Below, piece by piece: positions 52,501 to 60,156 of a DNA stretch of 64,000 bases (position 1 is its first letter; the number at the start of each line of letters is the position of its first letter). This DNA comes from Rhodoferax ferrireducens (GTDB taxonomy: Bacteria > Pseudomonadota > Gammaproteobacteria > Burkholderiales > Burkholderiaceae_C): the NCBI GenBank assembly GCA_002083775.1, contig MTEI01000003.1:1-64000 (forward strand). Reading direction: 5' to 3'. Under the pieces are notes generated by a model. It did no database searches. It was not told the origin of the DNA and saw nothing but the letters and a program-made list of their open reading frames with translations. Position numbers and translations under genes: made by a program.

Positions 52501-54978
52501 GTACCAGGTGGGCACGCCCGGCAGGCGGCCCGAGCGCCAGCTGACGGTACCGTCACCCTCGTGGGTGGCAATGAACTGCAGGCGCTTCTGGTCGGGCCGC
52601 CACCAGGCGTTGGCGCTGGTGAGCTGGTAGTCGATCACCGTAGCGTTCTGGCACCCCGCCACATAGACCATGCAGCGCGGGTCAGGGGCGGCGGCGCGCA
52701 GCAGCTTCCAGGTGGTGGCAGCTTCCTGCAATGGCACGGCCTGGGCGGTCTCCCAGCGTGCACAGACGGCCTGGCGCAGGGCTTCCCAGCGGCTGGTGTC
52801 GGCAAAGTCGGGGTCTTCCGGTGCAAACGGCAGCAGCTCCAGCAGGCCGGGGTAACGTGCCACCAGGCCAATGATCTGCTCGGTGCTTTGGGTGATATCC
52901 AGCAGCGAGAGTTTGGTTTGCGTGGGGTTGAAGCCGGTGAGCCAGCGCACCGCCTCATACGACCCCAAATTGGGTGTGCCCAGCATCAGGAAACGCGCAC
53001 CGCTCAGGCGGGTGATGCGCTGCCACAGGGCGCTGCCTTTGCCGCTGTCGGCGATCATGGAGCGCACCACCAGCCCGCCCATCGAATGCGCCACCACTCG
53101 CAGCGGCTGGCCGCTGCGCTCGGCCTGCGCCACCAGTGGCTCCAGCATGTCGGCCAGGCGCGCCGCCGCCTGGCGCACCGAGTAACGCCAGTCGTAGGGG
53201 AACAGTTCCACCTGGTGGCTGTGGGCCAGAAACTCCACCAGTGGGCCGTAGAACTGGTCTACCAGACCGACCGGCGTGATACCTGGGCGGTCCATGGCCA
53301 GGCGCTTCAAGCCGCCCTTGAGCAGCGACCAGTAATCCAGCCAGACGGTGTCGTCGTCGGCGCGCAGCTGGCTGCCCATGGTGCCGGGCAGCACCACCAC
53401 AATCGGGCGTGGTTTGTTGTTGGCACGGCTGCGCACCACCGCCGCCTGGCAGCGTGGTGCCGCTGGTGCGGGCAGGGTCAGTGGCAAAAAGCCACCGTTG
53501 TCAGTGTCGCCACGGCTGAGAGCGGTGCCCAGCCAACGCACGCTAACCTCGTTGGTGAAGTAGCGGAAATGGTTGACCTTGGGGCCCTGGTCTTGGCGCA
53601 GGCGCGCCGCACCGCCCGTGCGTGGCAGACCGCCGCTCATCGAGCTGGTGTCCACCACCAGGTCGTGCTCATTTTTGTAAAACCAGTCGCTGGCCAGCAC
53701 TTTCAGGGTGTTCCACAGGCCGTCACCGGCTTCGATGTCGCCCGCAATCACGCTCAAATCAGCGCTGGTTAGCAGCTCAGGCGTGCCGTTGAGCAGGCGC
53801 GTGAGGGCCGAGCCGGGCATCATCGCCTCGACACCGGGCAGAGTGCGCGGGTCGGTGCGCTCTTTGACCACCGCCAGCAAAAAGTCCAGGCTGTCGCCAA
53901 ACAGGCCAAAGCCCGTGGCGGCGTTGACCAGATAGTCCAGCACCGAGAGCCAGCGGTCCAGCCGCCCCGAAGCCAGCGTGGTGCCACGGGCCGGGCACGC
54001 CACACGGGCAAAGCGGGTGATGCGCAGCTGTTTTTGCGCCATCAGCGCCACCAGTTCCAGCAGGCGCTGGCGGTCGGCCTCGTAAGCGGCATCGCGGTCT
54101 TTGGCTTCGTCGTCTGACAGCGGGGCCAGGCCCAGCTGTGGTGCCAGGGTGCGGTCAGCAGCGAACAGGGCTCGCACCCTGTCAGCAGTCAACACGTTGG
54201 TCAGGTTCGGGCAGCCTGACAGGGCCAGCACCTCACCGACCAGGCCACCGCGTGAATGGCTGACCAGGTGCAGCTCAGCACCCGCTGGCAGGCGTTTGAC
54301 CAGTGCCAGTGCGTTGGTGATGGGGCTTTCACTCAGGCTGCGGTGCTCCAGCGCCAGCACCCGGTTGCCGTAAGTGGGCGCCAGCGCCTGGCGCAGGCGC
54401 GCGCCTTCGGTGTTGCCGGGCTCCCAGAGCTTGCCAAAACTGCCCTCGGTACTGCTGGCCGTGCCATGCAAAAACACCAACATCGGGCCATTGTTGGCGC
54501 TCAATGCCTCAGCATCGGCCACGGCGCTCAGCGCCAGGTTGCCGGCCAGATCCAGCCGGTACAAGCCCGGTGGGTGGTTGCCGAGCAGCTTTTCTTCAAG
54601 TCCAATGCCCAGCTTGCGGGCCGATTTTTCTGCCAGCTCAATGCCAAAAAACTCCAGCACCCGGATCGCCAGCCCCAAAAAACCACGCTCGCCGCCGCTG
54701 GCATGGCGTGGGGCCAGCCGAGAAAACTCCCAGGCGGCACCCGCATCGCGGCTGGGCAGGGCACCGTATTCGTGGGTCAGGTCATCTACCCGGCTCCAGA
54801 GTACAAAGCCGTTGTCCAACTCCACCCGCACCACGGTGCTGGCCGCCACCGTGATCTCGTCTACCGCGCCATCGCGTGCCGCGCCAGGAATGAGCCGGTA
54901 CGTGGGTGTGACACCGCCCAGGGCGCGGGGCCGGGTGTCTGCCAGCGTGCCGCGAATCTTGACCATTTGCTCTGCCAT
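49546..54978 (-). CDS. Giant double alpha/beta-hydrolase plus CHAT protease protein
   Basis: 1810 residues. Order: N-terminal beta region (~1-100); alpha/beta hydrolase 1 with FLHGTASS (~169) and the elbow SHSRGG (Ser ~242); hydrolase 2 of LCAT/PGAP1 type with VVVLPGTMGSQL (~524) and elbow AHSMGG (~629); a middle domain with VVVGHYEGYAVV and AVVVGLGQVGAL (~910-1010); a CHAT caspase-fold protease with catalytic HLAGHG (His ~1330) and FVNCCHLG (Cys ~1377); then a TPR-like helical tail (~1480-1810). Start ATG 54978 has AGGAGA upstream. A caspase gene precedes it by 60 bases and an M15 peptidase overlaps its end. I infer proteolytic control of lipid-acting domains, possibly in defence or regulated cell death. 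Confidence 0.85.
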   Translation of the reverse strand: MAEQMVKIRGTLADTRPRALGGVTPTYRLIPGAARDGAVDEITVAASTVVRVELDNGFVLWSRVDDLTHEYGALPSRDAGAAWEFSRLAPRHASGGERGFLGLAIRVLEFFGIELAEKSARKLGIGLEEKLLGNHPPGLYRLDLAGNLALSAVADAEALSANNGPMLVFLHGTASSTEGSFGKLWEPGNTEGARLRQALAPTYGNRVLALEHRSLSESPITNALALVKRLPAGAELHLVSHSRGGLVGEVLALSGCPNLTNVLTADRVRALFAADRTLAPQLGLAPLSDDEAKDRDAAYEADRQRLLELVALMAQKQLRITRFARVACPARGTTLASGRLDRWLSVLDYLVNAATGFGLFGDSLDFLLAVVKERTDPRTLPGVEAMMPGSALTRLLNGTPELLTSADLSVIAGDIEAGDGLWNTLKVLASDWFYKNEHDLVVDTSSMSGGLPRTGGAARLRQDQGPKVNHFRYFTNEVSVRWLGTALSRGDTDNGGFLPLTLPAPAAPRCQAAVVRSRANNKPRPIVVVLPGTMGSQLRADDDTVWLDYWSLLKGGLKRLAMDRPGITPVGLVDQFYGPLVEFLAHSHQVELFPYDWRYSVRQAAARLADMLEPLVAQAERSGQPLRVVAHSMGGLVVRSMIADSGKGSALWQRITRLSGARFLMLGTPNLGSYEAVRWLTGFNPTQTKLSLLDITQSTEQIIGLVARYPGLLELLPFAPEDPDFADTSRWEALRQAVCARWETAQAVPLQEAATTWKLLRAAAPDPRCMVYVAGCQNATVIDYQLTSANAWWRPDQKRLQFIATHEGDGTVSWRSGRLPGVPTWYAENTAHDALCAQAKAFPGYLDLLVNGQTALLPSSPPARARAAGGEDRFVLPDAPPVDGIPAASDIGSFGFSGSGPLTKEASEQGLPPIEISIRHGNLAYARHPVVVGHYEGYAVVSAEAVLDRQLGGALTRRLDLGVYPGPLGSNTVFLNDSVSGKPAGAVVVGLGQVGALSPGLLEESMRTALLSFALDVAHWPDTRFGETGRPRSAAVTCLLVGTSGGGVPIGDALEAMLRAAVCANRRLAAQGLDSRVLIDRIEFLEIFEDIAITAADALGRIVLSEALASHVRWTARAVEAGQGGRRRVRFDQPQEWYQRLEIIEEAGHLRFIFPTDRARAEETLATGQLALAQSFVQMASQSTGQNSEASKTLFEMLLPLRLRELSAQQGNMVVMVDAKTAPYPWELLENRWATGERPPSVAAGFIRQFRTTEFRQRPVHGLNTTALVIGNPDLAGSADFADLPGAREEARQVAEQLSNSGYEVLDCIDQASTPIMEALHKDSWRILHLAGHGVHQYQRTGAPGCKPISGMVIGGDTFLTPGDIAQLRFVPELVFVNCCHLGRVDGARALDRLGLAANLGEELIRMGVRAVIAAGWAVDDRAGQVFAASFYQGMLAGLAFGEAVRQAREEVWTRCPDVNTWGAYQCYGDPDFRFHRDGSVVQQHWPDFGTPYELVTELDNLCADLRAGGETAHGGERIASRLARVPKIQADRWLARADVCAALGLAWGELREFGQAVDWLNKALTAERGDCPMRALEQQASFRVRLAVEQWRASKRQSAAKREALRLNTVDQIEAALMDLDVLSRRAPTVERFNLLGSAYKRLALVETDDGKRLEALTNMAQHYHLAMQRQRDAYAYTNWLAATLLTGQRGGEITLDQADVLQHMAEMQRELNTRLLDDPNFWDSTSLADLSLSHLLLQSINPPRTRAKVSAGEAAAPVLAAYRAAIGRASSPREKAALVDNLDFLRTLWMARDKVTIGILEQLQESLS

Positions 54979-55038
54979 GGGAGTCTCCTGGATGGCGGGT
55001 GACAACCTTCGCCGGGTGCGCGGCGCAGGCACTGGAAA

Positions 55039-55869
55039 TCAGGCCAATACGATGCGCTTGCGGGCCGTATCGCTGGCGAACAGTTGGGGCGACTGCGGGT
55101 AGCTGCTTGACGGCAGGTATTTCACGATGGCCTTGTGCCAGTCCGCGTAGGTGGCCTCGGGCTTGAGGGTTTTGAGGGTTTTCAGCGCGTAGTAAGTGAA
55201 AGCGCCGTTGGGCCGGCCGTTGATGGTGGCATCAAAGCTGTAGTTGTTGGGGCCTTCCTTGCAGCCGGCCATCAGCACGTCGCCCATCACCCGCGAGTAC
55301 AGGCCTTGCAGGGGCGAGGCGCCAATGGGTGCCAGCACGCTGACGGACAACTTGCCAGCGAGCGCTTTGGGCAGTTCTTTGGCTGACATCCAGTTGCCCA
55401 TGGGCATGAAGCGTGGTCGGGTGTCGGTGCTGCTTTCGGACTTGGCAGCGCGGCTGACGGTGCCGGAGTGGCAGCTGTCGGCAATCAGCAAAATGCTTAC
55501 CCCGGTTTTGCGGGTGGCGAACAGGGCCTTGATTTCATCGTCATTCAGCGGGCCCTCGGTGCCGATGTCATAGGTGCACAGCGCTTCATCGTAGCCGTCG
55601 GCCTCATCGCCGTCGCTGTCGTGCATGTAGGTGCCGTGGCCCGAGAAGGTGATGACCAGCGTGTCATTTTTGGCGGCCTTGCCAATCAAGCTTTTCATCG
55701 CAGCCACCATGTTGGCCTTGGTGGCCTGGGAGTCCAGCAGTTTGCTGACTGCAAAACCCCGACCGGTCAGGGTGGCTGCCCAGTCGTTGGCATCGTTCAC
55801 GCAACCTTGCAAGTCCATGCCGGTGCCGGGGTAGTTGTTGATGCCGATGCAAAGTGCCTTCTTGGCCAT
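55039..55869 (-). CDS. Caspase-family (peptidase C14) protease
   Basis: 276 residues. The p20-type catalytic dyad is intact: His78 in TFSGHGTYMHD and Cys133 in IADSCHSGT. KKALCIGINNYPGTGMDLQG and VNDANDW begin the fold. There is no fused effector or death-fold domain, and a p10-like C-terminal part seems present. Metacaspase-like, probably cutting after basic residues, but the specificity pocket is not certain. Start ATG 55869 has AGGAGAG seven bases upstream. First gene of the operon leading into the CHAT protein. Confidence 0.92.
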   Translation of the reverse strand: MAKKALCIGINNYPGTGMDLQGCVNDANDWAATLTGRGFAVSKLLDSQATKANMVAAMKSLIGKAAKNDTLVITFSGHGTYMHDSDGDEADGYDEALCTYDIGTEGPLNDDEIKALFATRKTGVSILLIADSCHSGTVSRAAKSESSTDTRPRFMPMGNWMSAKELPKALAGKLSVSVLAPIGASPLQGLYSRVMGDVLMAGCKEGPNNYSFDATINGRPNGAFTYYALKTLKTLKPEATYADWHKAIVKYLPSSSYPQSPQLFASDTARKRIVLA

Positions 55870-56075
55870 GAGAACTCTCCTTGTTAGATATTGGAAAAGT
55901 GGCGCGTGAATCTCCGGGAAAACAAAGCGGATAAAAAAGCGGATCAGCGAATCACCATTCCAACGAGGAGAGTCGGCGGGTGCGTTTGCCATGAGGCACC
56001 TGCCGGGGTCGCTGTGGCGACCTGTTTTTGTGTCGGGAAATTCTAGCCACTGACGCGCTTTTGTTGGGAAATATT

Positions 56076-56089
56076 TTGATCTGTATCAA
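56076..56089. promoter_or_regulatory. Perfect FNR/Anr-type box
   Basis: TTGATCTGTATCAA matches the consensus TTGAT-N4-ATCAA exactly. It lies 55 bases upstream of the sheath remnant start and 207 bases upstream of the caspase gene. The distance suits a class II FNR site for the rightward (sheath) direction. It is in the 274-base gap 55870-56143, which shows no other gene. Confidence 0.75.
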
Positions 56090-56143
56090 AGCTGTGGCCC
56101 CGTCCGGCCTTGTGTCGCCAGCGCCTTTTGAAAGGATCACCCC

Positions 56144-56462
56144 ATGCCTACCTGGACCGCGCCCAGTGTTTATTTGCAAGAAGTCTCAGCGTTGTCGCCT
56201 TCTGCGGTGGAGGTGGTCACGGCGGTGCCCGCGTTTGTGGGTTACACCGCCAAGGCGGATCAGCTGGAACCGGTTGACCTGACGGGTCGGCCGGTGCGCA
56301 TCACCTCGCTGCTGGACTTTGAAGCGCAGTTTGGTCAAGCCGCGCCGCTATGCGCAGCGTGGTGTCTGGAAAGCGCCCGCCAATGTCGCGCGGGGCCTGG
56401 CCGTGGCGCGTCCGGCTGAGTTCATCATCCTGCGTTTTTCACACCAGCTGTCGCCGGGCTGA
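56144..56462 (+). pseudogene. Decayed contractile-tail sheath protein gene
   Basis: The first ~65 codons (MPTWTAPSVYLQEVS, then VPAFVGYTAKA and ITSLLDFEAQFG) are a normal tail-sheath N-terminus with a good ribosome site (GAAAGGA). At about 56340 the reading jumps to another frame, where YAQRGVWKAPANV and ARPAEFIILRFSHQLSPG-stop are the sheath C-terminal signatures. Most of the ~400-500-residue protein is therefore deleted, with a second deletion between those two motifs. It is a relic of a contractile injection system or phage tail. Confidence 0.85.
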
Positions 56463-56513
56463 CCGCCGTGTTTCGCACGATGTTGATCTCACCGGTTAGG
56501 GTGAAGTTATATA

Positions 56514-56562
56514 AGAAATTGACCTCTAGCCCTTATTTATAAACGGCAAGTAGCTCTACTAA
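56514..56562. repeat. CTAG intergenic palindrome, copy 10
   Basis: GAAATTGACCTCTAGCCCTT followed by ATAAACGGCAAGTAGCTC; the first arm is perfect, the second slightly decayed. It follows the sheath relic. Confidence 0.75.
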
Positions 56563-56578
56563 TAGTAGCGATCTGATG

Positions 56579-57901
56579 TCACAGATAGGGTTGCATCAGC
56601 GCGCGTACATTCACCCGCGCCTTCAGGCGGCTGGCCAGCATGTACACGCCGCCAAACTTGCGCTGCAAAAACAGCGTGTCCATGGGCGGGATGTGCCAGA
56701 AGGTGCGTTCCTGGCCAATAGCCATACCGCCGTCGCGAAGGCGCAGCGCAATGTCGGTGTTGCCAAAGTCAAACGGTGCGTTGTCGCGCAGCGGATCGAG
56801 CGACAACTCAAACATGTCGATCACCGCAGCCTGGTAATGGTCGGGCGTGGCCTCGGTGAAGAAGCTGATGTCGATCATGGCGCGGCGCGCGGCTTCGCGG
56901 TCACCGGCCAGGCCGGCGTTCATCAGACGGCGGTATTGCTCGGGCATCTCGGGCGGAAACTCGCGCGTGGCACCAAAGTCCAGCAGCACCAGTTGTTTGG
57001 TCGTCGTGTTGTAGCGGTAGTTGGCAAAGTTGGGGTCGGTCTGCATGAGGCGGAACTCGAAAAGCTCCCGAAATAGCAGGCCCACCAGCAACGTCATCAG
57101 CCGGTCGCGCTCCTCTTGTGGTGCGTCAGTCAGAGACTCCACCGGCACACCGTCCACATAGTCCATGGCCAGCACGCTCTGGGTGGTGAAGTCGGCATGC
57201 AGCTTGGGCACCAGAAATTCGGGCGAATCGGCCAGCAGCTCGGCAAAGCGTTTCAGGTACTGGCCTTCCTGTTTGTAGTCGGCCTCCTGGTGCAGCTCGC
57301 GCTTGGCCTCGGCCAACATCGGCGCAATGTTCAATGTTTTGGGCAGCACGCCTGAGAGCCGCATCAGCGAGGCGACGTTGTTCACATCGCTGTCAATGCT
57401 GTGGCGCACGCCGGGGTACTGGATCTTGATAGCCAGGTCGCGCCCGTCCTTGGTTTTGGCGCGGTGTACCTGGCCAATGGAGGCAGCCGCCACCGGCTTG
57501 AACGAAAACTCGGCAAAGCGCGCTTGCCAGCCCACACCCCAATGCGCGTTGAGCGCCGCCTGCAACTGGCTGTTGGGCATGTGCTGCGCGTCTGAACGCA
57601 GGCGCCCCAGAATCTCGGCCATCTCGGGCGGCAGCATTTCGCCGGCGTCCATCGACATGAGTTGCCCCACCTTCATGGCCGCGCCGCGCAATTGCGCCAG
57701 TTGGTGCGTGACCTTGATGGCGTTGGCGGGTGTCAGCAGCAGGTCGCTCACGCTGGGGCGCTTGCCCTGGGCGAGTTGTTTGGCGCCGTCGAGCAACATG
57801 CCCCCGGCAATGCCACCCGCCATGCCGCCAAAACGCGCCAGCCTCGAAAAACGGCCGCTGGGAACGGCGACACCTTTGGATTCAAATTTACGATGCGGCA
57901 T
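56579..57901 (-). CDS. ABC1/UbiB family atypical kinase
   Basis: 440 residues. The family motifs are present: KVGQLMSMDAGEMLPPE (KxGQ), the Ala-rich loop AAASIGQVHRA, DLAIKIQYPGV (ATP-binding Lys), DPNFANYRY and the metal-site LLDFGAT. UbiB/COQ8 proteins are ATPases supporting ubiquinone synthesis, but this shorter type lacks the C-terminal membrane helices of true UbiB and is closer to the general ABC1/AarF group. It overlaps the end of the acyl-reductase-like gene by 14 bases, so a lipid-related role is likely. Start ATG 57901 (MPHRKFESKG). Confidence 0.9.
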   Translation of the reverse strand: MPHRKFESKGVAVPSGRFSRLARFGGMAGGIAGGMLLDGAKQLAQGKRPSVSDLLLTPANAIKVTHQLAQLRGAAMKVGQLMSMDAGEMLPPEMAEILGRLRSDAQHMPNSQLQAALNAHWGVGWQARFAEFSFKPVAAASIGQVHRAKTKDGRDLAIKIQYPGVRHSIDSDVNNVASLMRLSGVLPKTLNIAPMLAEAKRELHQEADYKQEGQYLKRFAELLADSPEFLVPKLHADFTTQSVLAMDYVDGVPVESLTDAPQEERDRLMTLLVGLLFRELFEFRLMQTDPNFANYRYNTTTKQLVLLDFGATREFPPEMPEQYRRLMNAGLAGDREAARRAMIDISFFTEATPDHYQAAVIDMFELSLDPLRDNAPFDFGNTDIALRLRDGGMAIGQERTFWHIPPMDTLFLQRKFGGVYMLASRLKARVNVRALMQPYL

Positions 57902-60032
57902 CTGGGGAGGTCTTTCTGGGTGTGCGGGTGCGTTTCTTGACCTCGGTTGGAGGCACTTTGGGCGATTTGGTTCGCGCGTTGGTTCGGGTGCGGGTTGGTG
58001 CGTGGGCGCGCGCGGCCAGTGCCAGCTCGCGCACCTGGGCAATGTCGTCGTCGCTGAACGGGCCATTCACGCCGCTGATGGCGGCCAGCTGCATGCCGTG
58101 TTTGAGGCCCAGCTTGTAGATCTCGCGCACCTTTTCCCACTCAATGGCGCGGCCCACGGTGAAGTTCTCAAAGCGGCCTTCGAGCGCCAGCACAATGGTC
58201 TCGGCCAAGCAGGCATAGGCCACGCCTTTGGGCAGGCCGATGTTTTTCATCTGGATGTGCTCGCCGGGCAACTGGATCTCGCCGGACTCGATCACCAGCA
58301 CGTCCGGGCGTTTGGCCACCTCGCTGGCGGGCAGGTCCAGCGGGCGCGCCACATCGGTGATGACGCAGCCGGGTTTGACCTGCATGATGTCGAGCACCTT
58401 TTTGCCCGCGCCCGAGGTGGCGGTAACGATCATGTCCATGTCGGCAATGTCCTTGTCGGCGTGGGCCGACAAAAACAGCTTGGCGTCGGGGGTTTCACGC
58501 AGGATGGATTCTTTCAGCGCCAGCAGCTTGGCCATTTCGGGCGACACCATGTACACCTCGGTGGCCACCTTGGCAATGAGGCGCGCACACACCGAGCCAA
58601 TGGCCCCGGTGGCGCCCACCACCATGGCCTTGAACTTGACGCGCTCCTTGCCGCGCGGTTTGGGCAGCAGGTTGAGGCGCAACATGGCGTCATGCGCAGC
58701 CCATAAGGCACCAGAGGCGCTGTAACTGTTGCCCGTGGTGATCGGCAGCGGCGAGCGTTTGGCCACTGTCACACCGGCGTCGCCCACCACCTTGGTGAAA
58801 GCGCCCAGCCCCATGATCTGCGCGCCCAAGCGCTGCGCCATGGCGGCGGCGTCGAGCAGACGGCGGTAGGTGAACTCGGGGCTGTGGCGCATGATCTCTT
58901 TGGGTGTACCGCCCACCGAAATCAGCCAGCCTTCGGCCTCCACGCCGGTGGGTGACTGAATACCGCTGATGTGCGAATACACAAACGGTGGCGCGTAGGC
59001 CATGATCTTTTCCAGCGAGTTCATCAGCACCGGCGGTGACACTTGGGAGAGCAGGTCAATCGGTTTGACCTTCTTGAAATACTCTTGCGACAGCGGGTGG
59101 ATCACAAACGCAAAGCGGTTGACGCGCTTGAAGCCGTTGGGGTAAACGATGCGTGGCTGCAACTGCAGGCTGGTGATGATTTCCAAGTAATCGTCTTCCA
59201 GAATGTCTTCAGGGGCTTTGCCAGTGGCGGCGCAGATCATGGCGTTGAACAGATCCGGCCCCAGCGTGTGGCCTTCAATGACGGGCGCGCCGTCAATCAC
59301 CAGGTGCACACCCTTGGCGGCCAAGCCCGCCATGCGCTCCTCACTCACGGTGGAGGTGAGCACGGTTTTACCGGCCAGCTCTTCCAGCCCGCATTCATCC
59401 ATCTCATACACCGGGGCCACGATCACGCTGGCTTTTTGCACCGCCTTGCGCAGCAAGAAGCGCGACCATTCCTTGACCGGGCCGCTGGACAGCGCCTCGG
59501 GCAGGCTCCAGTCGCGCACGTAATGCGCGCCACTGGCGTACAGCTGCAGCGCCTGCAGGCTGGTGAGCAGCTTGGGCACACCCAGCTGGTTGAGCGGGTC
59601 GGCAAAGCGCAGGTTGTCGGTGTACTCGGCCATGCTCATGGCCAGCTTGTAGTTTTGCAGCCCCGAGAAAAACAGCACCCGCGCGTTGTTGAAATAGTGG
59701 CCCAGCGCCACTTGGGCATGGCGCAGCGCCCATTCCTGCAAAATGTCGCCCAGCGGTCCGCCCATGGTGACTGGCGCTTTGGTGGCCACAGAGCGGAGTT
59801 TGGCGCTGTCCTTTTCGATGAAACGGTGGCTGCCTGCCTTGTAGCTGTCTTTGAGCACCCCCAGGCCAATGGCGGCAGCGCGCTTGTCCCAGTACTTGAC
59901 CAGCTTGGTGGCTTTGGCCAGGCTGCCATCGGTGCCCAGGCGCTTGACGTGCAGCCTTTCACCCAAAAAAGTGGTGCTGAACTCGAAATCCTGGCTACTG
60001 GCTCCCAGGCTGATACCGATCACTGTTTTCAT
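57888..60032 (-). CDS. Long-chain acyl-ACP/CoA reductase-like protein with N-terminal extension
   Basis: 714 residues. The last ~370 residues (before a basic tail) resemble cyanobacterial acyl-ACP reductase: FAFVIHPLSQEYF, GLGAFTKVVGDAGV, LPITTGNSYSA, the NAD(P) site VVGATGAIGSVCARLIA, and ACLAETIVLALEGRFENF. The first ~330 residues (AVALGHYFNNARVLF region, VIDGAPVIEGHTLGPDLFNA) are not found in that enzyme and I do not recognise them. The likely reaction makes fatty aldehyde. The tail after ~675 is Arg/Lys/Thr/Pro-rich. Start ATG 60032 has AAGGG upstream. It is divergent from an alcohol dehydrogenase and followed by an ABC1 kinase. Confidence 0.75.
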   Translation of the reverse strand: MKTVIGISLGASSQDFEFSTTFLGERLHVKRLGTDGSLAKATKLVKYWDKRAAAIGLGVLKDSYKAGSHRFIEKDSAKLRSVATKAPVTMGGPLGDILQEWALRHAQVALGHYFNNARVLFFSGLQNYKLAMSMAEYTDNLRFADPLNQLGVPKLLTSLQALQLYASGAHYVRDWSLPEALSSGPVKEWSRFLLRKAVQKASVIVAPVYEMDECGLEELAGKTVLTSTVSEERMAGLAAKGVHLVIDGAPVIEGHTLGPDLFNAMICAATGKAPEDILEDDYLEIITSLQLQPRIVYPNGFKRVNRFAFVIHPLSQEYFKKVKPIDLLSQVSPPVLMNSLEKIMAYAPPFVYSHISGIQSPTGVEAEGWLISVGGTPKEIMRHSPEFTYRRLLDAAAMAQRLGAQIMGLGAFTKVVGDAGVTVAKRSPLPITTGNSYSASGALWAAHDAMLRLNLLPKPRGKERVKFKAMVVGATGAIGSVCARLIAKVATEVYMVSPEMAKLLALKESILRETPDAKLFLSAHADKDIADMDMIVTATSGAGKKVLDIMQVKPGCVITDVARPLDLPASEVAKRPDVLVIESGEIQLPGEHIQMKNIGLPKGVAYACLAETIVLALEGRFENFTVGRAIEWEKVREIYKLGLKHGMQLAAISGVNGPFSDDDIAQVRELALAARAHAPTRTRTNARTKSPKVPPTEVKKRTRTPRKTSPDAAS

Positions 60033-60156
60033 AGGCACCCTTTTCGCGACAAATGGTTTGGAGAGGCGCAACTACACGAATGCTCTCACGCGAGGCATCA
60101 TGGCAGCTTGCGATGGGTTAAGACCGGTGTGGATTTTAGAAATAAGGACGTTCATC

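Noticed and set aside
50962..53772. A 936-codon open frame on the plus strand opposite the CHAT protein
   Set aside because: It is the His/Gln/Arg-rich shadow of a GC-rich gene; the minus-strand frame has clear domains, ribosome site and operon overlaps.
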